DNA of 64,000 nucleotides from contig NC_056575.1 in the NCBI RefSeq assembly GCF_018340385.1, positions 26,826,706-26,890,705 on the forward strand, in the 5' to 3' direction. This stretch comes from Cyprinus carpio. Taxonomy: Eukaryota > Chordata > Actinopteri > Cypriniformes > Cyprinidae. This document shows positions 34,011 through 46,320 of this stretch, piece by piece. Position 1 is the stretch's first letter, and the number at the start of each line of letters is the position of its first letter. The notes under the pieces are model-generated. The model ran no database searches and had not been told where the DNA came from. It saw nothing but the letters and a program-made list of their open reading frames with translations. Both the position numbers and the translations under genes were made by a program.

Positions 34011-35100
34011 TACACTTCATAATCTAAAACACGCGAAGAACTCCACAAGCCTTCTTCTGGCACTTCTTAACTTGTGTTCATAATGCTGGGGGGTGGATCT
34101 GAATTGATGTCCTCTTGCGGTTTTGCATATGCTTGATTGTTCGGTAGCTCCTTCACTGTCCCTCTCTACAAGTTGCCCCTTGAGTCCATATTGAGGTGAA
34201 TAGATCCACCACCTTTTTCTCTTTTCTTCAAGTGATAAAGATGATTCCCCCTCCTGGGTACTCCTGTGGTGCCAACTCTATACATTCCATAACCTATCAA
34301 TTTTAGCACATTTGACAACAGATGGCTTTGTCCATCATCACTGTCCGGGAGCATTCAGACAGGACATTATAATACCTCTATTGACATACTCGAGTCGGTC
34401 TTTAGCTGATCAGGGCCAGTTTTAGACATTTGGAGGCCCTAGGCAAATTAAACAATCCTTTTGAATAAAAGTAGTTAATTTCTTAAATAAAATAAATATA
34501 AAAGAGAAAAAAAATTAGTGACCCCTTGGCCATTACAAACCCTTGACAATATTGTACTTAAGATTTCTATTTTTAAATACGAAGTTGTGATTGTATTTTA
34601 ACTTTTATCTTGTTAAAATGTGTTTTTTCTGTTATTGTGATCTAAATAAATGCCAGGCTTGAGGAGCATTAAGAGACCCTTGAAAAAAACATAAAAATAA
34701 TGCGGTCCAACCATTTGAATGGTACTGTATGTACATATTAAACTCTTATGGAACACAAGCGGAATCTCTTTTGGTTTGTTGGGATGTTATTATACTGTAT
34801 ATTATTATTTTGTTAATATAGATTCTTTTGGCATTGATGCTTTTGAGTGAATCTGCCTAACTTCTTTAATTGCTGTCATTGTTCATCCTACTCAAACACC
34901 TGAGTTTGAGTGTGAATTGGTCTTGCCTGAATCTCATTGATAATGAAATGCATTAAGCTGGTTGATCTGAGTGCTTTGGCTCAGCTGTAAGGACGGCCCT
35001 CCGAAATCTTGTAAACTACATTGATTTCACTGCTATTAGTCAGTCTTGATGGACTGCAACGCCACACAGTACGATCTCAATACAAGAACTTGCTGGAAAA
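34011..35100. other. No gene; possible MITE relic at 34,405-34,460
   Basis: The sequence cagggccagttttagac then ggaggccctaggc near 34,410 resembles a teleost hAT-type element end. The remainder is AT-rich without recognisable exons. Confidence 0.35.
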
Positions 35101-35104
35101 TCTC

Positions 35105-35325
35105 TTAGGGTGGGGTTGTGACAGCTTTGGAACTCTGAGCAGCCAGGGACAATGGGGACTGTGACTGGACTTGGACTCGAGTTCGACTAGAGTCGCTATT
35201 TTTATGACTTGTTGACTTGACTTGACAACAATATAAATACTTGAGACTTGACTCGGAACTTGAAGTTAAGACTCGGGACTTGACTTGAGACACGATTGAC
35301 TTGAATGCCTTGAGGGTTAATAACA
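35105..35325. repeat. gacttg-type degenerate repeat, copy 1
   Basis: Irregular repeats of gacttgact, gacttggac and gacttgagac variants. The same repeat appears at 38,050-38,205. It is a common teleost interspersed repeat with internal low complexity and no coding role. Confidence 0.6.
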
Positions 35326-35925
35326 TCATGTTTTCATTTGAATCCTAAAATATTATAAATTATTTTTAAAAATACAGTTGATTACTTGGCTGTGAGCGCA
35401 GGGCCGTGGCTGCGAATAGCGTTGTCATGACTGGATCACGACCCTATCAACAAGTCATGCCCTTATAGTACCTTACGCACACCACGCCACTATAGATCAG
35501 CTATCAAGTCACATTCAACATGTTCAGGCGGAGGGGGTAACCGAGGGGTGTCTCATCGCTTTTGGCTCCTTAAAGAATTTTTGTTGCAAGCTGGCACAAA
35601 GAAGAACAGCGCTGTTGCAGACATGCAACATTACAAATCCGTTACAGCCATGCCGACAAACCTCAATTTCGTCCGTCATCTGAAGAGCCATTCGGCAGAT
35701 GGCCAAGTGTATGTCAATTTGTTAATGTTAATCTGGTTAGTTGGTAGGTTAGCCATGTCCTGTAATAGCTTGAACGTAGCCATTAAAGGTTGTATCAGCG
35801 ATTTCAGGCCCAAAAATAAATGATCACCTTCATCTAAATCTTTCCTAACGATCCGCTAGCAGGCCGTCAAAAAAACGCCGTTCGTTGCAGGGGGCTGACG
35901 TAAGGGGCTGGTCGAAGGGGGCTAA
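35326..35925. other. No gene recognised
   Basis: Mixed-composition sequence. A + strand frame of 91 codons (35,548-35,823) has no recognisable domain. Nothing else was identified. Confidence 0.4.
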
Positions 35926-36727
35926 AGCCGCGTTCAGAACTGCACGATTTTTTTAGCCCAGTTATTGGCGCGGCGACAGTTTTGAGAAATCGCCGACAAA
36001 TGCCCGAAATCACAGGCACAAATCGTTGCTCGTTTCAGCGAGTGACCAATCACGCAGTCTGTGAATGAGCAAAGACGCGTCTGAGAGAATCGCGACGAGT
36101 CACCGACGACCGTTGAGATAGTTGGCATGCTAAATTAAGACTGGGCCTGTCGGCGATTCAAAAACATGCTGTGTGAAAAGGGTTCTGACTGAAAACTACG
36201 TCGGGCGATGACTGACAGCCAATGAGGAGAGAGCAAATACAGAGCAGCGGGGAGTGCGGGGAGGAGTTATAGGCTTTATACCACAATATCAGCAAGCCAT
36301 GGCTTCGTTTTCAGAAAAAAAACGCATTTCTCGGTCTATGTGGACCCATGAAAATGGTAAGAAAAAGTAGTAGACATTTGGCAGGAAGCCCCCGTGTCTG
36401 TTTGACGTTCCTTGAGCTAGACCAGTCTCACGTGAGAAACTCGGTCTTGCATGCTTATTATCGCGGTGTTTTCCCTGCGTCACATTCTCGAGTGTGTCGT
36501 TTGGTTGTGAAACGTAGTTTGCATGGCCAGACAGAGTTGTCGGCGATTCTTCTATTGTAAAGTCATTGCAGTGTGAAACCTTCTGTCGCCCGATCCATCC
36601 TGCAGTGTGCAACACAGCAGCGACTGAATGCTGGCCGAGATAAGGCATGCCCCCCCCCCCCCGCAGCTGCTGAAAAGAACAGTGACTGGACCTACCTTTG
36701 AAAAATCGTGCCGTATGAAACTCGGCT
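35926..36727. mobile_element. Non-autonomous DNA transposon with imperfect inverted ends
   Basis: The left end agccgcgttcagaactgcac then gattttt, and the right end aaaaatcgtgccgtatgaaa then ctcggct, are inverted copies sharing most positions over about 27 bp. Internal motifs gtcggcgattc occur at both sides (about 36,150 and 36,539), consistent with a foldback-like layout. Possible 3-bp flank taa on both sides, one base away on the right, would suit a Harbinger-type element. No transposase. A C/G homopolymer lies near 36,650. Confidence 0.6.
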
Positions 36728-37607
36728 GTAAGCCCCGAATGTTTATAGTAAGCCCCGAATATTTTGTTACCTTGTCTTCTCAAGAGCCAAAACAATTAAT
36801 CAGAAAAAAAACAAAAGGGAATAAGACTTACAGCACTGCCGTCGATACCTAATCATGAAAAGGGGCATATTACAGATTTATATATAATATTTTCCATTTG
36901 CATTAACAGGTACTCACGGACGTGCTTTTGCAGCGTGTGAGCATGTAGACAATAACATAAACGGTCTGTTGAACGCATTGGCCAATCACAAAGACGTTGC
37001 AAATGAGTCGCTGCGCTAAAGATGTGTTTTGCGCTAGAGCTCCACCGACCCGTTCCCACTTGCACAAACCTGTCATTCTTATTGGCAATAAACTTAAGAT
37101 GCAAAAGAAGAGATTCACTGCAAATATTTGATATTCTTGATGATCCTCTGATGGCACTCCATTAGGGACTATTGAACCGCTCTGTGTTGTTGTTAGGAAG
37201 GACTAAAAAGTTCAGCAGGGTCTAGCTCAAATTGTCAAAGTTCAATGTATTAAAGAACTTTTTGTTAACGAATGCTAGTAAAATTAAGTAGATTAAACAT
37301 TTAACATTTTTATTATTATTACATTTTGCCTCTTTTGAAATGAAAAATATGCTATGAAATGTCCGTTAATAAATTAGAGGAATGCATGCATAATTAAAAA
37401 CTAAAATATTAGTTGCAAATATTACAATATTTCACTAAGACAATACGCCTTCCTTTCGTTTTCTTTCTTCCTTAAAAACTCGCTTTTTATATTAATGAAT
37501 TCCTTTAAAATAAAAAAATAAACAAGTCTCCCAGAATCTTATATTTTGCGCAGTGGCAATACCATGTGTTAAAAGAGGTACATGACTTTTGGATATTTAC
37601 TCTGAGT
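36728..37607. other. No gene; short tandem duplication at the start
   Basis: taagccccgaat occurs twice about 20 bp apart at 36,729-36,762. The rest is AT-rich with no recognisable exon. Confidence 0.4.
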
Positions 37608-37795
37608 GTGTGTGAGAGAGATAGGAGAGAGAGAAGATTAGAGAGAGAGAGAGAGAGAGAGAGTGTGTTGTGTGTGTGAGAGAGAGCGAGAGTAGTGTGT
37701 GGGTGTGGAGAGAAGAGGAGGAGAAATGTAACAAAGTGGAATGTTGTATGTAAACTGTGTTTGAGAGAGGAGAGGAGAGGGAGAGTGTTCAGAGA
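37608..37795. repeat. GA/GT-rich microsatellite
   Basis: Long imperfect runs of ga and gt dinucleotides (for example about 37,640-37,663) with short unique interruptions. A simple repeat. Confidence 0.85.
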
Positions 37796-38049
37796 GCAGT
37801 CTGTTGGAATGTTAAGCTGTATTTGTTTATTGGATCAATATTGAAAATTTAAAACATTTCAAACACCTGTTGGCCAGAGCAAGAAGGTGAAAAATACATA
37901 ATGTTCGATGTAGTTACAATTTTGTTGTGATTCCATGATGTATTTTAATGAACAATGAGTATTTACCAATGCAAAATCAAATTATTTTAATTTAGACAAC
38001 TTACTTATAGATTTCTTTTTCACTTTCTTATACGATCAGCAATTCTGAG

Positions 38050-38205
38050 GTTAAAATTACAATAGTAAGGTGACTTGATTGGACTTGACTTGACATTGGA
38101 CTGTGACGACTTGACTTGCCCAAGAAAAAAAATACTAGCGGACTTACTTGAGACTTGAAGGTTAAGACTTGAGAACTTAATTCGTGTGTAGATTGGCTGC
38201 TCAGG
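38050..38205. repeat. gacttg-type degenerate repeat, copy 2
   Basis: ttgacttgattggacttgac, gacttgacttgccc and acttgagacttgaaggttaa repeat the pattern of 35,105-35,325. These may be two parts of one element split by later insertions. Confidence 0.55.
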
Positions 38206-40399
38206 TTCAAATTTACCTTATTATGTAAGCAAGTTCTATCTTAATATTTTTCGGCTATTACCTGCGTTCGAATCTCCTTTAAGACATTTAAAGTGGGCGG
38301 GAAATGCACCTTACCTGTAGAGAATGTGACATGCTTTGGTTGCATTATGACGCATTTAATACGTGAAGCACGTCCACACCACACAGCAATACAACTTACA
38401 AGTTGTGAAATGTTGTTAAAACGGTGTACATGTATGTAGCGTTTGACTAAAGATTTATACTAATGCACATCCACAACATTGGTAGTCACTGCCATCAGCA
38501 TGTGTTCCTTTAATATAAAACACAAATATGTAGAAACTCGTTTATAGTGAAAGTCATTGTCACAGGTTTACACTAATTACTGCAAATCTTAATATGTCGG
38601 CTTAATACTTTTACACATTGTATTTTGGTTGCATTTTAGAAGCTTACATAACACATTAGGGGAGGTGATATTGTAGTTTCACAAAACACACACACAAAAC
38701 ATTGTATTTTGGTTTGCAATCAAAATGGTATTCTGTAACATAAAAATAATGTTAACCAAATAAAACGTTCAGAATGTGAAAATACCAACCTGGTATGTTT
38801 TAAGTAGTGTACTACGAAAACATAACTAGACCGAACTGCAGCTGTATTTAACAATAAAATAAAAAAAAAATAATTCAATCACTTTACCAAGATCAAACTT
38901 TATTTCCTCACAAAGGGAAGTGTTTTACAGATTGTTAACCTTAGTCACCATTGACTTTCTTTAGTTCAAAGTGAATGGTGAATAAGGAACATTGTTTATT
39001 ATTGCCTGTTAACATCTAACAAAGTCATACTAGTTTGGAATAACGTAAAAAGTGTTAAATGATTACAGCTTTTTAAAATTAAAAACACATTTAATGTTTC
39101 AGGCAATTAAAATTAATTTCTTAAATAAGGTACCTATTCTTGCAATATTCAGGTGTTCATGTCCTTGAGTGATATCTGCATGCACCTAAGTCTGAAGAGA
39201 ACACACAATGTGCTAGTAAACAGCAACCATATGAATATAATAACTAACAGAAATTTTAAAATTGGGAATGTTAGATTGGCAAATTGATGAATAAAAAAAT
39301 ATATATATTTATAATTCCCACTATCCATCCATGCCTGATGACCGTTACAGTTTGAAGTGAGGCACATTCACAGTACTCTGGTTTTGTCTTATCATTATTA
39401 ATTTTAATTTCAAAGAACCTTTTTATCATCACCTGTGTCTCATTTCAAATTATGTTGGATTCCTCTGTAAGCTGCTGTATACCAAGTGCCCTCATAATGC
39501 AGAGTTAAATGAGATGGCCTTGTAGGACATACAGGACAAAAAAAAACAAAAAAACTTGATATTTATGTGATAGGCCTATATTTTTTGAATATTTGACAAA
39601 CTTTTGAATGGTAGTGTATGTTTAAGGTTTTATAGTTACTTCTAGTTTAGATGGTTCATAGCAACTTGGGAATGTTCTTCGTCAGGTTCACTCCAACTCT
39701 GCTGCCACGGCCCACACTGATCAGCACGGAAGGATATAGGAACACAAACAACTTGTCACAGAGTTAACAATATGTAGTATATCATGTCATTTTTATTAGA
39801 AATAATAGAACTGGGGTGGAGGTTAGAAGTAGGAAAAGAATAATATACAGAACATACAAAAAAACTTTAAGATACCAGAGTTTACATTTTTGTTTTACAG
39901 ATACGGGGATATAGGTGAAATATATTGTGAAAACTGCATATAAAATTATAAGTAATAAGCTTTCTGTGTTTCCTATCTCTGTCAGCAGCTCCCATTAGAA
40001 ATTTACTTGGACTTCCCCTCTGTTTTAAATATATTGTGAAAAAGCGTCCTGAAATCACGGTTCAATTTTTTTTAATCAATATTTGTTTACAATGAAATAT
40101 CAAAACGTGTTTGAAATGGTTTCAGCCCATTTTAATCCATGTAAGTGACTTCACTGTTTAACCACACAGTGCATACATTGTTTAAATCAATTAGCTTACT
40201 AACATTGAAAAAAAAAAAAAACTCTACAAGTAATATGTGATTAAAAGACTTTCATAAAAAAAAAAGGAGCTGAAATCTGAAAAAGACCTTTTTTTTTCTT
40301 TTAATAGATATAGAAAATTAGATAGGAGTTTAATGTCAATCAAAAATATTTTCAATACACAAATATCAATAAATATGAAGGAAGGAATTTTATTTCACT
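38206..40399. other. No gene recognised
   Basis: AT-rich sequence with only short frames and A/T homopolymers. No splice-bounded conserved exon or repeat boundary was identified. Confidence 0.45.
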
Positions 40400-40525
40400 C
40401 TTTGCAGGGTATCTGCAGAATTTTTTAAAAATGTAAGGCAATTTATGATCTATTTAAAGAGCTGCACAAGTAAAATGAACACTCTATGAGTGGGGTTGGA
40501 CAGTGTGTCTGTCATAACAGTACTG
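40400..40525. repeat. Interspersed repeat fragment (uninterrupted copy)
   Basis: The words gggtatctgcag, attttttaaa and ctgcacaagtaaaatgaaca in order also occur at 49,926-49,965 and 50,725-50,790, where a DNA transposon splits them. This copy shows the uninterrupted arrangement. Confidence 0.5.
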
Positions 40526-43500
40526 AGCCATAAAATTACAATGATTTTTACAGTTCAGATATAGGTCTTCACAAAAACAAAAATCTTATACAACAGAATT
40601 TCAGCGTTTAGACTATTTTTATGAAAAGGGATAAAACAAGCATCTAAATTGTTAAATTAAAACGTATAAATATTACTGTCTGAATTGTTTAGATTTTTAG
40701 AAGGCACATTAACTTCTTTCTCATTTACAACTCTGTGTTTGCTGCGTAAAAACATGAGTTAATATTTGCATTGATCTGACCATAAGCAGCAAGAAGGGCT
40801 TGTTGGAAATGCAAATTCATTCTCTGCCACGAGGTGGTGCCTTAGGAACCCTGAAATATTGTTTCCCCGGTAACGGCTGTACACAAAGCAGCTCTGCACT
40901 CATAAACGCTGCTTTATCAGGATTATGGGTAAAATTAATTTAAAATGCCAACGACACGTTTCTGAGGACACTTCAGATACATTCAAATAAAGACATCCAT
41001 GCCGTGTTTTGATTTGAAACGTGCAGCGCTTATATTTATTCAATGACATCATTGCCTTTTGAGGTTTAATCCAGCCATATTGCAACTATTGTCTCTCCGT
41101 CCCCTACTGTAAGACCTCTTGAAATTATAATTAAGACATTTCTAATACCATTTAACATATTTAAAACTTTTTATGGACTTAAGTTTGATACAATTCACTT
41201 TAGGAGTTTTTAAGGACCCTGCGGGAGATCGCCCGTTGGGCAGAGTGGTGACACATTTTGGTAGCCCGACTGGAAAACGTGATAGCCCCGGGACATCTGG
41301 CTATCAATTTTGCGAGCCCTGCTATAGTTAGCCTGCATCTTAAGGCCTGATATTAGTTATGTGGTTCGCGCTATGTTATGTGTTTATCTTTTTTGCTAAT
41401 TCTGTTCAAGTTAATTTGAGGTTTTTGTTTTTGTGTTGTAATTTTAAACAACAGCTTGCCAAAAGCAAACTTCCGGAAAAGTTAGTTCCAGCTGCAAAAC
41501 ACCTTCATACTACATTAGTCCGTGACAATTATGTCATAGGACATATGTGCTGAGGCTCTGCCTTCTTTCTCGTGGAACTCTTCAATGGGTTCATTTTGTC
41601 TGTCGAATCCTTGGAGTTGAGATGTCCACGGGTAAAAACATGAATGCAGTGGAGAGACGCTTTATAGTAGCAAATTAACTTCTGCTTCCTGTGAAATGAG
41701 GCATTGACACGGTTTTTCATGTTTAATACTGCTGCTTGCTTCTAAGTAGTATATTGAATACAGTGCCATGTTAACACATGTGACGTGACTTCACGGGAGT
41801 GCTAATTTGCAGAGCTCGTGCAAACACCCATGTTGTTGTTATGAGATGATTTTTTTTCATAAAAAAAATGCATACTGTTTTCTCAGTTGTGTTTATTTTG
41901 TTACTGAGAGGAAAGCGCACAACACATATTAACATATTAATTTAAACATCGCTTTCATCAGAGTTGGTGGCGTTGGGATGTTCACTAACAGTATACTGCT
42001 GCTCACGCATTTCAAACTTTGTTTTACCCCTAAAAGAAGAACGAAAAAGAACTTAGTTTTGAGTATATCGAGGGCCTTTATAGTTAACCTCCTATAGTTA
42101 GTTGACGGTTGTGATGCTATTAGAGTTTTTCGAGGACACTTAACTATTTCTGTGAAGTAAATATTCAACTGAAGCGTCAATTACATGTAAGAAAATGTCA
42201 GGAACAGTTGAATCCATAAACACGTCAAAGTTATGCAGTGTTTACATAAATAATACATAAAGCCAGAACAGTAAAGTTTATGTACATAAACATAAAATGT
42301 CCTGAAACTTGATAAAGAATTAAGCGGATAGTAGGCTTACATCAAGCTGTAAATGGAATGAGAATATGAAAGCAGTACTGAGAATGTAAAACAATGTTTG
42401 AAGTCAGTTTCTATAATAGGCTGTAAAACAGTATAATATAACATATAACAGCTTTAGAAATGGTAAATGTGGTGTAGAAATAAAAGTAGGCTATATATTG
42501 CAAAAAAACTTTGATAAAAACTGATGAGGCATGAATATATTTTCACATACATGTACACACATTTACACATGCAACGTGAGCTTTGTTTTATGCATTTGTA
42601 AAAAATATTTTCAAAGTATATTTAAATATTTAAAGAGTCCCAATATTGTATTGGAGTCCCCTACATCAGGTTTAAATGCATCTAAGGTCAGACAAAAACA
42701 TTGTAATTTTCTCAGAATATACATTTAATATTAGAGTCATTTTGCCAATGATTAGGAAAATGATTCGTTTCAAGCCAAGTTCGGAGCAAGCCCCTCCCTT
42801 CCTCAAGCCTACTCTGCTCTGATTGGTCAGCTGGCCAAAACCCTGTTGTGATTGGCACAGAGATGAGTCCTTGAGCCACGTTAGCCAGCGCTACCATTGA
42901 CAAAGCACCTTTACATAAAACAATAATATAATCAATCCGTTCTTATAATGACATAAAAATACTCATGCAAGCGAATCGTGCCCACAGCTAAAGTTTAGCT
43001 GCTAAACTGTGAACACTAGGTGGATACGTTAGCCGAGTGCTAACGTGACTAACTGATGAAACCATACAGTTTGTAAACCAAAATATGTCTACTGTAATGT
43101 TTGAAGAACGACAGACCAAAAGACGCCTTGGTCTTAACTTTTAATCAGAACGCAGAACAGTTGTAATCACAGGAGCACCAGCCGAAATCACTCATCTCTC
43201 CCGCATTAACCCTGTAACTGCCAGTGCAGCACAATAAACAGCAGTTTCACAATTTTATTATAAAGTCTGTGTTCTACACTACATTCTTTATTTATTAAAC
43301 AAAGTAATTAGAACAACACTCAGTCTACAATAATCGACATATTCTTAGGTTCACTGGCGCGACAATTTTTTAGAACTGACTTCAGTAAAGACAGTAATAT
43401 CGTGCTTTACCTGGAAACCTCAAAGCTGCACTAGGTATACATCCACATATTGGCACAAAAAAATTATATTTTGAGAACTCAATTGAAAATGTACACCTAA

Positions 43501-44439
43501 CGTATCAATCGTACTACTTACAGGTCGTGGTTCAGAGAGAGCTTGTTAGTCCAAATTAAGAAGATTAGAAGCCAACGAAGATAAAAGCCCAGATTAGAGA
43601 AGCCGTTCTTGACAAAATGACAAGCACACAACAAAAGGCTCGAATTGTATTTCGGTGGTATCCTTGAACACTTCTCAACATGATGTAAACGCACTAATAG
43701 CAAAAGTGTTTGTGGGCAGATCAGACTCTGTTCGTATTTCGCGGGCAGGCGGGGATTATGCAAATGACGTACAGGCAAACAGGCAAAAGAGTCGAAAATA
43801 TAAAGACTCGTTACGGCGATTCAGAACCGACTCTCTCTTTTGAGAGACAATATCTTTATTTATCATCCACTTTTTTGATTAACAACTTTGCAGATTGTTT
43901 TCATTTAAGGATAGCTACGTTATAAACTGCAAAAGAGAGATTTTTCAAAAAACCCATCTGACCTGCTCTTTACACATGCAACGTGAGCTTTATGTTCTAT
44001 GCATTTGTAAAAAATATTTTCAAAGTATATTTAAATATTTTTTAATGAATCCTCAAGATGACCTGAAGATGAGATGAAAAAATATGCAGTGTAAAATTTG
44101 AATAATTTTAACTATTTTATAAACATTCAAACCAATAATTTCTGTCTTTTTGTTTACAACACTGATCTATAATGGAGCCATTTGATCCCCACGGCTAGGT
44201 TAGCTCATGATGACAATTAGCTAGAAAACAACAATAATCCATAAGTGGATTGGTAGATTTGAATATATCAGTTAAATGAGCAGAGACAGAAAATAAGCAT
44301 TCGCATATCACCTCATGTGTCACTGAATCACTTTAATGTTAAAATGTTAGTTTTTTTACTGATATTTTTTCACAAACAGAACATAAGATAGAAGACTTGG
44401 CATGGTTGTATTTTGATACTGTCATAAAGTGTTTTAATA
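40526..44439. other. No gene; 70-bp direct repeat at 42,562 and 43,969
   Basis: AT-rich sequence without recognisable exons. A ~70-bp sequence (tttacacatgcaacgtgagc through to tcaaagtatatttaaatatt) occurs at 42,562-42,630 and again at 43,969-44,039 with few differences. Between them is a stretch with two attgg (inverted CCAAT) words near 42,825 and 42,850, which could be an LTR or promoter relic, but no clear element ends were found. Confidence 0.45.
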
Positions 44440-45590
44440 TTAATAATAATTATTGATGTTTTTTAGCACTTTTCAAACATAAAATGCTACTCAAAGTGCT
44501 TCAAGCATAAAATCAAATAAAGCAAAATCAAATAACTATAAAAGGTTCAAAATGTAAAATAAAGCATATTGTTTGACCTCAATATCAATATAAAATAAAA
44601 CAACAATAAAAGAATCAGAAGTTTAAGTAAAACATAAAAAAGGACTTACACACTTAAAAACTTACAAAACTGACTTACAAAACTTTACATCATATTGTTA
44701 TACTGATAAGCAACTTTAAAAAGATATGTCTTGACCTGCTTTTTAAAAGTATGAATGCTGGTAGCCTCTTTTACATCAGTTGGTAGACAATTCCAAATTT
44801 TTGGAGCATAATAGCTAAAACAATTACCACCAGATTGTTTATGATTTACTGTATAATTTACTAGAAGACTAGCACTAGAGGATCTTAAACTAGGATTCAG
44901 GACATATCTCGACAGTTTGAAATGTATAGAGGTGCCAGATTGTGCAGTGTTTTATAAACCAATAAAAAAAATTTCATAGGTACTCTGGTTGCTCCATTTT
45001 GTATCAGTTGTATATTCATAATAGAACCCTTGGGCAAGCCAGTATACATAGAATTACAATAATCAAGATGAGAGAAGATAAAAGCATGAATGAGTTTCTT
45101 AGCATCATCCAAAGATAAAAAAGGACAAATCTTGGCAATATTTATCAAATTTTTTTTTTTTTGCTAATTTTTTGAGAAGGACCTGTATTTATGTAATTGT
45201 GTTTTATTTTTCACTTGTTTAATTAGACTTATTCTATCGTTTACAGTTCAGGCCCACAATATGAATTTCAGTTTTATCTTTGTTCAATTTAAAAAATAAA
45301 AAGAAATTGTCATTCACTTAACAATACTTGAAAGTTGGTGGAAAACTGTCTGATAAAATATTTTATACAACAGTGTCTCTTATATAATTTTATATGTTTA
45401 GCATAAAAATGATCATTCATGTCATATATCTGAATTATGCTGCCCAAAAGGAGCATGTATAATAAAAATAAAACTGGCCCAAAAACTGATCCTTGTGGAA
45501 ACACCATGTAATATTTCATATGTCTTTGAGATACAATCACCTATAGTGTAATATTTCATATGTCTTTGAGATACAATCACCTATTACTAG
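44440..45590 (-). mobile_element. L2-like LINE, 3' part
   Basis: On the minus strand from about 45,540, MVFPQGSVFGPVLFLLYMLLLGSI is readable in part (PQGS block of the reverse transcriptase), with NDHFYAKHIKLY at the relic of the catalytic aspartates. After a deletion come LIHAFIFSHLDYCNSMYTGL and KFFLLVYKTLHNLAPLYIS, the C-terminal landmarks of L2-type elements. It ends near 44,450 in a cacttttcaaac tail sequence. A 40-bp unit is tandemly duplicated at 45,508-45,587. It is inactive. Confidence 0.78.
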
Positions 45591-45965
45591 ATAGGTTTAT
45601 TTGTTTTTTATGTTTTTTTAGCAGATTTAAATTATTAATAGTGTCATATGCTGCACTTAGATCAGAGTATTAAAATGGTGCATTACCTTTATCTGCATTT
45701 AATCTCACATCATTTACTACCTAAACGTCTCATTCCAATATGCAGATTACATTACATTTTTACATTTACACCTAATTGCAACCAATATACATACTATCTT
45801 CATTTTTTATTCCATTATTTAGATTACAGAGACACACCCAGAGATTTAGTTTGGATTTATTTTTCTTTTTTGTTAATTATTCTCATCTTAAACAGGACAA
45901 AGTGTCCAAACACAGAAAAACTCCTGGTGAAGCTGCTGAGATCCATGTGATGCACTATTATAAAA

Positions 45966-46320
45966 ATGGCATGCATTAAAGAGGAGAGTGAAGACATGAA
46001 GATTGAAGAATTATTCGGAGTGAAGCATGAAGATACTGAGACACAAACAGAGATGGTGTTTATTAAAGAGGAGTATGAAGACACGAAGAAGGAAGAAGCA
46101 TTCAGAGTCAAACATGAAGATACTGAGACACAAACAGAGATAGTGTTTATTAAAGAGGAGAGTGAAGACATGAGGAATGAAGAAGAAAAATTAGAGTCAA
46201 AACATGAAAATACTGAAGAACAAATAGAGATGGTGTTCATTAAAGAGGGGAGGAGTGAAGACACAAGGAATGAAGAAGCATACAGAGTCAAACAAGAAGA
46301 TACTGAGGAACAAAAAACAG
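45966..46320 (+). CDS. FiNZ-type zinc-finger gene, N-terminal exon with four FiNZ motifs
   Basis: The exon begins at 45,896 after acceptor cttaaacag, with a short 5' UTR. The start ATG at 45,966 is chosen because the family begins M-x-I/F-I-K-E-E. It encodes 118 codons plus 1 nt and ends at donor GTTGGT (46,321). The protein part is four tandem copies of a ~29-residue acidic motif: CIKEESEDMKIEE, VFIKEEYEDTKKEE, VFIKEESEDMRNEE and VFIKEGRSEDTRNEE, each followed by a KHEDTE-type end. This is the FiNZ (fish N-terminal zinc-finger associated) motif of cyprinid C2H2 zinc-finger genes, proposed repressors of transposable elements in the nucleus. The phase-1 end joins in frame to the exon at 48,683. 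Confidence 0.85.

Noticed and set aside
42780..42860. Two inverted CCAAT words near 42,825 and 42,850 as a gene promoter
   Set aside because: No TATA box, first exon or coding sequence follows on either strand. The stretch looks like part of a repeat.
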